The notes below the pieces were generated by a model, which had not been told where the DNA came from, did not search any database, and worked only from the letters and a program-made list of their open reading frames with translations. From Streptomyces amritsarensis (GTDB taxonomy: Bacteria; Actinomycetota; Actinomycetes; Streptomycetales; Streptomycetaceae): a stretch of 64,000 bases of DNA. Shown here in pieces: positions 42,539 through 51,272 of the stretch. Where the stretch lies: NCBI RefSeq assembly GCF_001953875.1, contig NZ_MQUR01000006.1, positions 27,935 through 91,934 on the forward strand. Reading direction: 5' to 3'. Each line of letters opens with the position of its first letter. The stretch's first letter is position 1. The position numbers were made by a program, and so were the translations under genes.

Positions 42539-43585
42539 GTGCCCGAACCGCGTTCCGGCAGCCGTCCCACCCTGGAGGCCGTCGCGGCGCTCGCGGGCGT
42601 GTCGAGGGCCACGGTCTCCCGTGTGGTCAACGGCGGCGACGGGGTCCGCCCGCATCTCGCGGACCGGGTGCAGACGGCGATCCAGGAGCTGGGCTACATC
42701 CCGAACCACGCGGCGCGCACGCTGGTCACCCGGCGCACCGGCGCCGTCGCCGTGATCATCCCGGAGCCCGAGGCGCGGATCTTCTCGGATCCCTTCTTCT
42801 CCCGTCAGATACGCGGCATCAGCAAGGAGCTGACCGCGCACGACACCCAGCTCGTGCTGCTGCTGGTGGAGGACCTCTGCGACTACGACCGCATCGAGCG
42901 CTACCTGGCCGGCGGCCATGTCGACGGGGCGCTCGCCTTCTCCCTGCACACCGACGATCCGCTGCCCGCCATCGCCGACCGCATCGGCATGCCCATGGTC
43001 TACGGCGGCCGCCCCGGCTGGACCGCCGGGCCCGGTGAGGACGACAGGGTGACCTACGTCGACGCCGACAACCGCGGGGGCGCCCGGGATGCCGTCCGGC
43101 ACCTGCTGGCGCAGGGACGGCGGCGGATCGCGCACATCTGCGGCCCGCTCGACCAGACCTCGGCGGCCGACCGGCTGAGCGGCTACCGGGACGTGCTCCC
43201 GGACGCGGGGTGCGAACTGGTCGCGTCGGGGGACTTCACCGCGGCGGGCGGGGCCCGCGCGATGGCCGAACTGCTGGACCGGGCCCCCTCGATCGACGCG
43301 GTGTTCGCCGGCAACGACCTGATGGCGACGGGTGCGCTGCGCGTGCTGCGGGAGCGGGGCCGGGCGGTTCCCGCGGAGGTCGCGGTGGTGGGCTTCGACG
43401 ACGCCGAGCCGGTGGCGGAGAGCGCCGACCCGCCGCTGACGACCGTGCGTCAGGACATCGAGGGCATGGGCCGGATGATGGCGCGGCTGCTGATGGAGCG
43501 GCTGGGCGACGGCCGCGGGGGCGGCCGGAGTGTCCCGGGCCCGGTGATAACGCAGACGGCTCTGGTGCAGCGCGCGTCGGGCTGA
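42539..43585 (+). CDS. LacI-family transcriptional regulator
   Basis: A 348-aa regulator. The HTH and hinge read PTLEAVAALAGVSRATVSRV with NHAARTLVTRRT; the periplasmic-binding-protein-like ligand domain spans residues 65-340 with DPFFSRQIRGI and VFAGNDLMATGALRVLRERG. It probably controls a sugar-utilisation gene set, but none is adjacent. GTG at 42539 follows GGAGGAAATCAC. A convergent DUF4360 gene and a shared hairpin lie downstream. Confidence 0.93.
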   Translation: MPEPRSGSRPTLEAVAALAGVSRATVSRVVNGGDGVRPHLADRVQTAIQELGYIPNHAARTLVTRRTGAVAVIIPEPEARIFSDPFFSRQIRGISKELTAHDTQLVLLLVEDLCDYDRIERYLAGGHVDGALAFSLHTDDPLPAIADRIGMPMVYGGRPGWTAGPGEDDRVTYVDADNRGGARDAVRHLLAQGRRRIAHICGPLDQTSAADRLSGYRDVLPDAGCELVASGDFTAAGGARAMAELLDRAPSIDAVFAGNDLMATGALRVLRERGRAVPAEVAVVGFDDAEPVAESADPPLTTVRQDIEGMGRMMARLLMERLGDGRGGGRSVPGPVITQTALVQRASG

Positions 43586-43588
43586 CGC

Positions 43589-43612
43589 GGGGCCCGTACG
43601 ACGACGGGCCCC
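43589..43612. terminator. Bidirectional hairpin
   Basis: A 9-bp perfect stem (GGGGCCCGT/ACGGGCCCC) with loop ACGACG lies between the stop codons of the LacI gene and the convergent DUF4360 gene. Confidence 0.75.
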
Positions 43613-43625
43613 GGGTCCTGCCGGG

Positions 43626-44276
43626 TCAGCGCCGGGCGCACTGCTTCCAGGAGAAGTGGTACACGCTGTTGATGCTGCCGTCCGTCGAGTCGAGGGCCAT
43701 GAAGCTGGTCTTCGACGGGTCGGAGGTGCCCACTTCCGCCCGCAGTTCGGTGTTGATGTTGAAGTTGCGCTGCTCGCCGCAGGGCGACCAGACCAGGGCC
43801 TCGATTCCGGTGGTGTCGGTGGCCTGCCAGTTGTCGTCGAGCGCGCCGTCGAACCGGTGGGTGCGGTAGGCGGTCTGGCTCATGCCCTGGAAGTAGTAGC
43901 TGGCCTTCTGCGTGCCGATCGCACCCGGCTGGAGGCTGCCGAAGCCCCGGTAGTCGACCTTGGCGATGGCGTAGGTGTAGCCCTGGGGGACGTGCACGAC
44001 GAGGGACAGGAGGCAGTTCTTGCGGCCCTCGACGGCGGGGGCGCCGCCGCCGGCCTGGGCCACGTACTCGCTGTAGGTGACGGTGAAGGCCGAGTTGTCG
44101 GGTGACACGGCGACGGCGGCGCTGCCGGGACGGCAGCCCGATCCGTTGACCGTGGCGACGTCCACGGTCACCTGGTCGAGGGGGGCCGAGGCGGTGGCCC
44201 CCGCGGAGGGGCTGAGCGTGACGAGCGTGGCGGTCACGGCTGCTGCGGTGAATCCGGTACGGAGCGACTTGATCAC
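43626..44276 (-). CDS. Secreted DUF4360 protein
   Basis: A 216-aa secreted protein. The signal peptide covers residues 1-28 (MIKSLRTGFTAAAVTATLVT, cleavage near GATA-SAP). The DUF4360 pattern follows: VNGSGCRPGSAAVAVSPDNS, FTVTYSEYVAQ, KNCLLSLVVHVPQGYTYAIA and the final FSWKQC. Four cysteines probably form two disulphides. The family is widespread in fungi and streptomycetes, of unknown function and possibly adhesin-like. It diverges from the radical copper oxidase gene. Confidence 0.9.
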   Translation of the reverse strand: MIKSLRTGFTAAAVTATLVTLSPSAGATASAPLDQVTVDVATVNGSGCRPGSAAVAVSPDNSAFTVTYSEYVAQAGGGAPAVEGRKNCLLSLVVHVPQGYTYAIAKVDYRGFGSLQPGAIGTQKASYYFQGMSQTAYRTHRFDGALDDNWQATDTTGIEALVWSPCGEQRNFNINTELRAEVGTSDPSKTSFMALDSTDGSINSVYHFSWKQCARR

Positions 44277-44544
44277 ACCGACATGGATAGCGGTCCGCGA
44301 CGGGCGGGGCCGGTCGGCGGGTACGCGGTCTCACCTTGACGGCCGAAACGATTCACCGCAGAAACGATAAACCGCTCCCTGTCGACCCGCCGAACGGCCC
44401 CAAGAAGCCTTCGGGGAGCGCCGATCGCGCCGGGTCGCAGCCATCCGGGCATACGCTTTGTCCTAATATCGCCGGGATCTTTCAGGCCATCAGCGGGCTC
44501 CGGAGCCGTCCTCGGCCCCGCGCCCTCCTGCGGTGAGGAGTCCC
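44277..44544. promoter_or_regulatory. Divergent promoter region with direct repeats
   Basis: About 270 bp between the DUF4360 and copper oxidase genes. The octamer GAAACGAT occurs at 44345-44352 and 44361-44368, 16 bp apart, and TAATAT at 44464-44469 is a possible -10 for the oxidase. The region is less GC-rich than its surroundings. Confidence 0.45.
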
Positions 44545-46350
44545 ATGTCCCGCACACCACGGTCCGCCGTCCTGTCGGTGCTGGCCCTCGCCGCCGCCCT
44601 GGCCGTCCCCACGGCCGGGCCGCCCGCACCGGCCCGGGCCGCGGTCCACCACACCGGCGACGAGGCCGCCGTCCTCGGCGAGGACCATGCCCGCGCCCAC
44701 GCGAGGCTGCGCCGGGCCGCCCAGGGCACCCAGCGGTATCCGCAGGCCAGGCGGACCGCGAGCCTGGCCTCGCTGGAGGAGTCCCAGCGCAGGACCAACG
44801 CCCGTTTCGACGCGGCCCGGTTCGGCCGCTTCACGCAGTTCTTCCCCTCCCCCGACTTCGGCGTGCACGTGGCCCTGCTGCCCACGGGCAAAGTGCTGCT
44901 GTTCTCCTTCGAACGCGTGGAGGCCGACCCCACGAAGGAGACCGGGCCGACGAACACCGTCGGCCGCGCCAACGCGGGCCGCGCCTGGCTCTGGGACCCC
45001 GCCGAGGGGACCGGGGCCCGGGCCTTCCGCAACGTGCCGCCGCCGGTGGTGCTGATGCCCGACGGCACCTATTCCCCCCGCCCGGCGCCGTTCTTCTGCG
45101 CCGGACACTCCTACCTGCCCAACGGGATGGTCGGGGTCTTCGGCGGCAACGTCGGGGGCAAGGGCGGCAGCGGCGCCAAGCTGTCCTTCGTCTTCGACCC
45201 GTGGACCGAGAAGTGGTTCCGCAACCGCGACATGGCCGTCGGCCGCTGGTACCCCTCGGTCGTGACCGGGGCGGACGGCCGGCAGATCATCATGTCGGGC
45301 CAGTCCGAGCGCGGTACGGGCACCCCCACCCCGGTGGTGGAGCGCTTCCCCGCGCTGGGGCACCGCGTGCCCTGGCGGCCGTACGACATCCCGGCCGGCG
45401 TCCCCGCCGAGCGGCTCCGCTCGCAGGCCCCCTTCCGCAACGACTACCCGCACCTCTTCTCGCTGCGCGACGGGATGGTCTACGGCCTGGGCCGCGACGC
45501 CGACCAGCAGTGGATCTTCGACCCGGCCAAGGACGTACGCGCCGAGCTGCCGCGGCGGCCCGCCGACTTCCGGGGCTACGGATCGGCCGTGCCGCTGCCG
45601 GCCGGCTTCCGGGGCCCGGACTCCGTCCTGGTGCTCGGCGGCGACCCCCGCGACCCGCACACCTACCGGCTGTCCGGCGGACGCTGGACGACCGAGGAGC
45701 CCAGGGCCTTCGGCCGCACCCAGGACGGCACCCTGATCCTCCCGGACGGCACACTGCTCACCGTGAACGGGGCCCTGGACACCCGGGACTACGGCCACGG
45801 CCCGTTCAACCCGACGGCCGATCTGAAGTACCGGCAGATCGAGGTGCGCGACGCACGTGGCAGGTGGAAGCTGGGACCGGCCCAGCGGCTGCCCCGCGGC
45901 TACCACTCCAACGCCCTGGTCCTGCCGGACGGCCGGATGATGGTCACCGGCGACGAACTCCAGCAGATCGCCAACGATCCCGACATCGACGACGGGATGG
46001 ACGGGAGCATCGAGCTCTACGAGCCCGCCTACCTGCACCGGGGCGCCCGCCCGGCCCTCGACCGGGTCCCGGCGGGAGACCTCCGCCACGACAGCGGCTT
46101 CGAGGTGACCAGCTCGACGGCGAAGGACGTGAAACGCGCGGTCCTGCTGGCCCCGACGACGGTCACGCACTCGGTGAACACCAGCCAGCGCCACCTCGAC
46201 CTGCGACTGACCGGGGTCCAGGGCGACCGGATCGGGCTGCGGACCCCGCCGGGCGCGGCCGACGCCCCGCCCGGCTACTACATGCTCTTCCTGCTCGACG
46301 CGAAGGGCGTCCCCAGCACCGCGAAATGGATCAAGCTCGGCGCCCGCTGA
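44545..46350 (+). CDS. Galactose-oxidase-like radical copper oxidase (secreted)
   Basis: A 601-aa protein of the kelch/galactose oxidase family. A signal peptide spans residues 1-33. The Cys-Tyr cofactor pair is represented by PAPFFCAGHSYLPNG (Cys) and MAVGRWYPSVVTGADGR (Tyr); copper ligands appear in PRGYHSNALVLPDGR (Tyr-His) and TVTHSVNTSQRH (His). A C-terminal E-set domain ends the protein. Related streptomycete GlxA oxidises glycans at hyphal tips and is encoded next to cslA; no cslA is seen here. ATG at 44545 has GAGGAG at 4 bp. Confidence 0.9.
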   Translation: MSRTPRSAVLSVLALAAALAVPTAGPPAPARAAVHHTGDEAAVLGEDHARAHARLRRAAQGTQRYPQARRTASLASLEESQRRTNARFDAARFGRFTQFFPSPDFGVHVALLPTGKVLLFSFERVEADPTKETGPTNTVGRANAGRAWLWDPAEGTGARAFRNVPPPVVLMPDGTYSPRPAPFFCAGHSYLPNGMVGVFGGNVGGKGGSGAKLSFVFDPWTEKWFRNRDMAVGRWYPSVVTGADGRQIIMSGQSERGTGTPTPVVERFPALGHRVPWRPYDIPAGVPAERLRSQAPFRNDYPHLFSLRDGMVYGLGRDADQQWIFDPAKDVRAELPRRPADFRGYGSAVPLPAGFRGPDSVLVLGGDPRDPHTYRLSGGRWTTEEPRAFGRTQDGTLILPDGTLLTVNGALDTRDYGHGPFNPTADLKYRQIEVRDARGRWKLGPAQRLPRGYHSNALVLPDGRMMVTGDELQQIANDPDIDDGMDGSIELYEPAYLHRGARPALDRVPAGDLRHDSGFEVTSSTAKDVKRAVLLAPTTVTHSVNTSQRHLDLRLTGVQGDRIGLRTPPGAADAPPGYYMLFLLDAKGVPSTAKWIKLGAR

Positions 46351-46437
46351 CCCCGCCTAGTAGGGCTTGGTCAGGTTGGTGTTGTTGGTGCGTGTCCTGT
46401 GGGTGCCGGGCCGAAGGCCCCGTCGCAGGCGGCTGCC

Positions 46438-49400
46438 TCAGCGCCCCGGGGGCGTCCCCGGTTCCGGGCCTTCCAGCGCTTCGCGGGTCCCGAGCCGGCG
46501 GAAGACCTCCTGCGCCTCCTGTTCGCACTCGCGTGCCGTTCCGGTCCGGCCCAGGGCCCGCGCGGCGCGGGCCAGGTCCCGCAGGGTGCGGGCACGCCAC
46601 AGCGGCAGTTGCAGCTTGTCCCACAGCCCGAGGGCCTGGCGCAGGGTCTCGGTCGCCGTCTCCCAGTCGGACGCGGCGAGATGCCATTCGCCGATGGTGC
46701 GCAGGACGAGGGCCTCGCCGAACATGTCCTGACGCTGGCGGGTGATGTCCAGACACCGCCGGAGCCGCTGCCAGGGTTCGGTCGACCGGCCCTGCCGGAA
46801 CTCGACCTTGGCCAGCGACACACTCGCGTACATGATGCCGTAGGCGTCGTCCGTCTCCTCGAAGATGCCGAGGGACTGCCGCAGCAGGGCCTCCGCACCC
46901 GCCAGATCACCCCGCGCCCGGTGGCACAGGCCCAGTGAGCGCAGCGCGAGTGCCTCGCCGTGCCGGTCCCGGGCGGTGACGTACAGGCCGTGGGCGCGGG
47001 AGAGTGCCTCCCACGCCTCGTCGTCGCGGCCCTGTTCCCGGTGGACGAACCCGATCCCGTACAGCACATGGGCCATGGACGAGATGTCCTCCGGCTCCCG
47101 GTACTGTTCGAGCGCCGAGGTCAGCAGGGGCAGCGCCTCGTCGAAACGGCCCTGCTCGCGGCGGGCGGCGCCCATGCCGGCCCGCGCGCCCGCGCAGCCG
47201 GTGCGTACGGACCGCTCCTCGAACAGCGGAAGCGCCAGGGCGAAGTACGCGTACGCCTCGTCGAAGCGGTCCTGCTCCAGGCGGAGTTGCCCCAGACCGT
47301 TCAGCAGCCAGGCCTCACCCTCGACGTCCCCGCCCCGCCGCACCGCCGCCAGGGCCGCGTCGTGGGAGCGGGACCATGCGTCGAACTGGTTGTACAGGGC
47401 CACGGAGGCGGCCATGAGGGTGGCGGCGAGTTCGCGGGCGGCGTCGAACATGCCGTGGTCCGCGCAGTGGATGACGGCGGCCAGCAGACACGGCTGCTCG
47501 GCGGCGAACCACGCGGCCGGCTCGTCCGTCAGGTGGGCCGGCGCCTGCGTCGGCGGGACCGGCTCGACCGGTGCCCGGGGCGGCCCGCCCGAGACCGCCG
47601 CCGATCCGTCCGCGCCGCCGTCCGATCCGTCCGCGCCCCCGTGCGACCCGTCCGTGCCCCTCCACGGCCCGCCCGCGGCGGCGACGGGGAGGAGCCGTGA
47701 CGCGCCGCCCGGGCCGTGGGCCGCCGCGATGCGGGCCATGTCCAGCCAGCGGTCGACCAGTCTGCGAACCGCCGTCTCCCGTTCCTGCCGCGTCTCGTCG
47801 GCCACGCAGCGCTCCCGGGCGTACTCGCGCGCCAGGTCATGGATCCGGTAGCGCGTCCTGCCCGTCTCGTCGGTGCCCACGACCTCCACGAAGTGGCAGT
47901 CCACGAGTTGTTCGACCGCGTCCTCGGCATCGTCCTCCCCCACGTCCAGGAGCGGTCCGGCGACCCATGCGGCGAAGTCGGGCAGATCCATCAGGGCCAG
48001 GCGGCGCAGGGCGCGCCGCTCCTGCTCGTCCAGGTCCGCGTAGCCCATGTGGAGGCTCGCGCGCACTTCCAGGTCACCGGCCTGCAGTTCGTCCAGCCGG
48101 CGGCGCTCGTCCCTCAGGCGCGCCACGAGGCGCGCCGGTGTCCAGTGGGGGCGGGCGGCGAGGCGGGCACCGGCGATGCGGACGGCGAGCGGCAGCCGGC
48201 CGCACAGTGCGACGATCTCGGCGGCCCGGTCGGGATCCAGCACGGGCCGGGTCGGACCGGCAACGCGGGCCAGCAGGTCCAGCGCCTCCGTTTCGGACGG
48301 CACCCCCAGATCGAGGTGGGCGGCGCCCTCCAGCGCGACGAGCCGGCGGCGGGCGGTGACCAGCACGGCCGAGCCGCCGCCCGGCGGGACCAGCGGGCGC
48401 AGCAGGGCCTCGCTGACAGCGTTGTCGAGGACGAGCAGGACCCGGCGGTGCGCGATGTGCGTGCGGTACAGCCCGAGGAGGTCCCCCTCGTCGCGTGCCG
48501 GGGTCTCCGTCTCCACCCCGAGGGCGCGCAGCAGTCTGGCCAGGGCGTCCGCGGTCCGTACCGGCTCGGAGTCCGAGGCGCGCAGGTCCAAGAAGAGTTG
48601 TCCGTCGGGGAAGAGCGCTGCGGTGCGGTGGCCCACGTGGACGGCCAGGGCGGTCTTGCCGGTGCCCGACCGGCCGGAGATCACCCCGATGGGCGGCGCG
48701 GTGCGCCTCGGGTCGCGTACCTCCTCCAGCAGGGCGGTCGCCCAGGCCGTCTGTTCGCTGCGGCCCACGAAGTCGGCTGCGTCGGGCGGGAGTTGGGTGG
48801 GCGCCGGCTGTGCGGCGCCTGCGTGGGACCGCTCGGCACGGCGGGCTGCCGGTGCGTCCTGGCCCGCGCGCGTGGGAGCCGCCGCCGGCGCGGGCGCGGT
48901 TCCCTTCCCGGCGGGCGCCCTTCGGGCAGCCGGCGCTCCCAGCACCGTCGTGTCCGCCCGGAGCAGGGCCTGGTGCAGCGCGCGCAGTTCCGGGCCGGGA
49001 TCCGTACCCAGTTCCGTACGGAGCAGCCGGCGGCCCTCCTCGTAGCAGCGCAGCGCGTCGGGCATCCGGCCGGTGCGGAACAGTGCGGTCATCAGCTGGC
49101 CGCGCGGGCGCTCCCGGAGGGGATGGGCGGCGACATGGGCGACGAGTTCGGATACGAGATCCGTGCGACGGTCCAGGTCCAGTTCGGCTGCGAAGCGGAA
49201 CTCCTGTGCCTCCAGCCGGAGTTCCCTCAGGCGCATGGCCTCCACCCGGGCGAAGGACTGCCCGAGCCCCTCCAGTGCGTCCCGGCCGCGCCACAGGCGC
49301 GACGCCCCTTGCAGGATCTCGACGGCTTCCTCGGCGCGCCCGCCGACGGCCGCCTTCCGGCCGGCCGCGCACGCCTTCTCGAAGCACCGGGCGTCCACGG

Positions 49401-49716
49401 CGGAGGGCGGGAACTCGGCGACATAGCCCGGGGTGCGGGTGCGGATGGCCTCCGCGCCCTCCGTACCGGCCAGGGCCCGGCGCAGTCCGGAGACGTGTGA
49501 CGCGACGACCCCCCGCGCGGTGGCGGGCGGCTCCTCCTCCCAGACCAGATCGACCAGCCGCTCGACGGACAGCACCTCACCGAGATGCACGACGAGCGCC
49601 GCGAGGATCGCGGTGGGTTTGGCGCCCTTCAGCGCGATCCGGTGCCCCCCGCTCCACACCTCGACCGGACCCAGAAGGCAAACGTCCACCGCGTCCCCCG
49701 ATTTCACGTTCCGCAT
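46438..49716 (-). CDS. AfsR-like regulator (SARP/BTAD, NB-ARC, TPR)
   Basis: About 1092 aa. Residues 8-95 are an OmpR-like winged helix (VDVCLLGPVEVWSGGHRIAL, then VVASHVSGLRRAL), followed by the bacterial transcriptional activator domain to about residue 240, a Pro/Ala-rich linker, an NB-ARC ATPase with P-loop GVISGRSGTGKTALA near residue 350 and LLVLDNAVSEALL, then winged-helix and TPR repeats (DRFDEAYAYFALALPLF, GRFDEALPLLTSAL). Such STAND regulators activate cell-wall or secondary-metabolism genes on sensing a ligand or kinase. It diverges from the D,D-dipeptidase gene. The start at 49716 is not firmly fixed. Confidence 0.9.
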   Translation of the reverse strand: MRNVKSGDAVDVCLLGPVEVWSGGHRIALKGAKPTAILAALVVHLGEVLSVERLVDLVWEEEPPATARGVVASHVSGLRRALAGTEGAEAIRTRTPGYVAEFPPSAVDARCFEKACAAGRKAAVGGRAEEAVEILQGASRLWRGRDALEGLGQSFARVEAMRLRELRLEAQEFRFAAELDLDRRTDLVSELVAHVAAHPLRERPRGQLMTALFRTGRMPDALRCYEEGRRLLRTELGTDPGPELRALHQALLRADTTVLGAPAARRAPAGKGTAPAPAAAPTRAGQDAPAARRAERSHAGAAQPAPTQLPPDAADFVGRSEQTAWATALLEEVRDPRRTAPPIGVISGRSGTGKTALAVHVGHRTAALFPDGQLFLDLRASDSEPVRTADALARLLRALGVETETPARDEGDLLGLYRTHIAHRRVLLVLDNAVSEALLRPLVPPGGGSAVLVTARRRLVALEGAAHLDLGVPSETEALDLLARVAGPTRPVLDPDRAAEIVALCGRLPLAVRIAGARLAARPHWTPARLVARLRDERRRLDELQAGDLEVRASLHMGYADLDEQERRALRRLALMDLPDFAAWVAGPLLDVGEDDAEDAVEQLVDCHFVEVVGTDETGRTRYRIHDLAREYARERCVADETRQERETAVRRLVDRWLDMARIAAAHGPGGASRLLPVAAAGGPWRGTDGSHGGADGSDGGADGSAAVSGGPPRAPVEPVPPTQAPAHLTDEPAAWFAAEQPCLLAAVIHCADHGMFDAARELAATLMAASVALYNQFDAWSRSHDAALAAVRRGGDVEGEAWLLNGLGQLRLEQDRFDEAYAYFALALPLFEERSVRTGCAGARAGMGAARREQGRFDEALPLLTSALEQYREPEDISSMAHVLYGIGFVHREQGRDDEAWEALSRAHGLYVTARDRHGEALALRSLGLCHRARGDLAGAEALLRQSLGIFEETDDAYGIMYASVSLAKVEFRQGRSTEPWQRLRRCLDITRQRQDMFGEALVLRTIGEWHLAASDWETATETLRQALGLWDKLQLPLWRARTLRDLARAARALGRTGTARECEQEAQEVFRRLGTREALEGPEPGTPPGR

Positions 49717-49843
49717 CCGGGGACAACGTGTCGGCCCCCACTGTGCTTTACGTCCGCCACCGGACTCCGGTTTCACGGACGGCCGATGTGGCGCACGGGT
49801 GACCGAAACCCATCAGGTCCGACGATGCGGGTGGCCCGTTCCC

Positions 49844-49890
49844 GGCGTTGCAAGGGTCTTGCAGAGGATCTGCATCGATCCTGCAACGCC
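49844..49890. promoter_or_regulatory. Nested TTGCA inverted repeats between AfsR-like and VanX-like genes
   Basis: GGCGTTGCAAGG (49844-49855) is the near-complement of CCTGCAACGCC (49880-49890). Between them lie further elements: CTTGCAGAGG, TGCAGA-N3-TCTGCA and GGATC-N6-GATCC. The TTGC(A/G)-type motif recurs four times in 47 bp. The block ends 12 bp before the dipeptidase start and faces the divergent regulator, so it is a likely operator for that regulator. Assigned by pattern and position only. Confidence 0.55.
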
Positions 49891-49902
49891 CGCCTCGACG
49901 CT

Positions 49903-50574
49903 GTGAGCGTGACGGACATCATCCTCCTCTCGGACCCCCGGGTCGCGGCCACGCGTGTCACCGACAACGGTGAACCGCTGGTCGACGCCCGGGAGGTCGC
50001 CGCACTGCGGGTCGACCCGCGCAAGACCGACCACGACGGCTCGTACGCGCATCTGCGGGCCGACGTGCTGCGCCGGCTCCTGCTCGCACAGGAGGCGCTG
50101 CCGCGGGGCATCCGCCTGCTGATGGTGGAGGGCTTCCGGCCGCCCGCCCTGCAGCGCCGCTACTTCGACGAGTACGCGGCGACGCTGCGCGCGGCGCATC
50201 CGGACGCCGGACCGGACCGGATCCGCGAGCTGGCCAGCGCGTACATCTCGCCCCCGGAGGTCGCCCCGCACGTCAGCGGCGGTGCGGTGGACCTGACGCT
50301 GTGCACCGACGACGGCGCCGAACTGCCTCTCGGTACGGAGGTCAACGCCACTCCCGAGGAGAGCGGGGGCGGCTGCCGCACCGCCGCGCCCCACGTCGAC
50401 GCCGGCGCCCGTGCCCACCGGGCGGCGATGGGCCGCGCCATGACGGCCGCCGGGTTCGTCAACTACCCGACGGAGTGGTGGCACTGGTCGTACGGGGACC
50501 GGTACTGGGCGCTCCTGACCGACGCTCCGACGGCCAAGTACGGGCCCGCCTCCCTGAGCCCGACCACAGACTGA
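49903..50574 (+). CDS. VanX-like D-alanyl-D-alanine dipeptidase (M15D)
   Basis: About 223 aa. Zinc and catalytic motifs are VEGFRPPALQRRYF (GYRP-like), HVSGGAVDLTLC (H-x6-D zinc ligands) and TEWWHWSYGDRYW (EWWH), the full VanX-type set. It cleaves D-Ala-D-Ala, relevant to peptidoglycan precursor turnover and vancomycin-type resistance. No VanH/VanA partners are nearby, so a recycling role is more likely. GTG at 49903 or 49909 is possible, and an upstream ATG at 49825 is less likely. It opens the rightward cell-wall gene set. Confidence 0.88.
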   Translation: MSVTDIILLSDPRVAATRVTDNGEPLVDAREVAALRVDPRKTDHDGSYAHLRADVLRRLLLAQEALPRGIRLLMVEGFRPPALQRRYFDEYAATLRAAHPDAGPDRIRELASAYISPPEVAPHVSGGAVDLTLCTDDGAELPLGTEVNATPEESGGGCRTAAPHVDAGARAHRAAMGRAMTAAGFVNYPTEWWHWSYGDRYWALLTDAPTAKYGPASLSPTTD

Positions 50575-50599
50575 GACAGCCGGACCCCGGGGGAACACC

Positions 50600-51178
50600 G
50601 TGGAGATCACCCGCATCGCGACGCCGACCACGTCGCCCGAGACCTCCGAGACCACGACGGAGCACGCCGCGAGCACGACGGCAGCCGACGACCGCATGAC
50701 CACCGCCGAGTTCGACGAGGCGTTCACCGCCGTGATGCCGAGACTGCGGCGCCGGCTGGTGGCCCTGACCGGCAATCCGCACGACGCCGACGACCTGCTG
50801 CAGGAGACGTACCTGAAGCTCTCCCGCCGGGCACGCGCCCACACCCTGACGCGTCAGCAGCAGCCCTACGCCTACACCTGCGCGGCGGCGCTCAACCTGC
50901 TGCGCGATCTGTGGCGGCACCCCTCGCGCCGGGAGCGCTGCACCGACCGGCTGCCGGAACGCGGCTGGGACGGCGGCTTCGCCGGCAGGGAGGCCGAGGC
51001 GGTGACGGCCGCGCTGCTGCGCGGCCTGTCCCCCAAGGAGGCGGCGGCCGTGATCCTGGTCGACATCGAGGGCCTGACCCACGACATGGCGGGGGAACGG
51101 CTCGGCGCACACCGCGGCACGGTGCAGCGCAACCGGATGCGCGGCCACGCCAAGATCCGCGCGGCGCTCGCCCCATAG
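50600..51178 (+). CDS. ECF-type RNA polymerase sigma factor
   Basis: A 192-aa sigma factor. Region 2 has FDEAFTAVMPRLRRRLVALT and DADDLLQETYLKL; region 4 has LSPKEAAAVILVDIEGLTHD but ends with RGTVQRNRMRGHAKIRAAL, where canonical ECFs show GTVKSRLxRAR. The first 30 residues are Thr/Ala-rich and variable. GTG at 50600 follows GGGGGAACACC. It sits between the D,D-dipeptidase and the four SH3-module proteins, 24 bp after the former, and probably governs some of them. No anti-sigma gene was found. Confidence 0.82.
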   Translation: MEITRIATPTTSPETSETTTEHAASTTAADDRMTTAEFDEAFTAVMPRLRRRLVALTGNPHDADDLLQETYLKLSRRARAHTLTRQQQPYAYTCAAALNLLRDLWRHPSRRERCTDRLPERGWDGGFAGREAEAVTAALLRGLSPKEAAAVILVDIEGLTHDMAGERLGAHRGTVQRNRMRGHAKIRAALAP

Positions 51179-51200
51179 GCGCCGGCAGCCGCCGACCCGC

Positions 51201-51244
51201 ACTGCACTGCACAGCACAGCACAGCACAGCACAGCACCTGTGCA
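51201..51244. repeat. Pentanucleotide tandem repeat (ACWGC)7 within an inverted repeat
   Basis: Seven consecutive 5-bp units (actgc twice, then acagc five times, 51201-51235) lie between the sigma factor stop and the NlpC/P60 start. The flanks TGCACAG (51208-51214) and CTGTGCA (51238-51244) are complementary. Repeat number could vary and change promoter or leader spacing. Confidence 0.8.
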
Positions 51245-51272
51245 CATCGCACCGACCACCCGAGGGGGAACC

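Noticed and set aside
46351..46437. The sequence tagtagggcttggtcagg after the copper oxidase gene, which looked like a possible insertion sequence end
   Set aside because: No matching inverted end, target duplication or transposase fragment was found; the gap is only 87 bp between convergent genes.
49903..50574. A vancomycin-resistance cluster around the VanX-like gene
   Set aside because: No VanH, VanA, VanR or VanS genes are adjacent. The neighbours are an AfsR-like regulator and a sigma factor, so recycling or remodelling is more likely.
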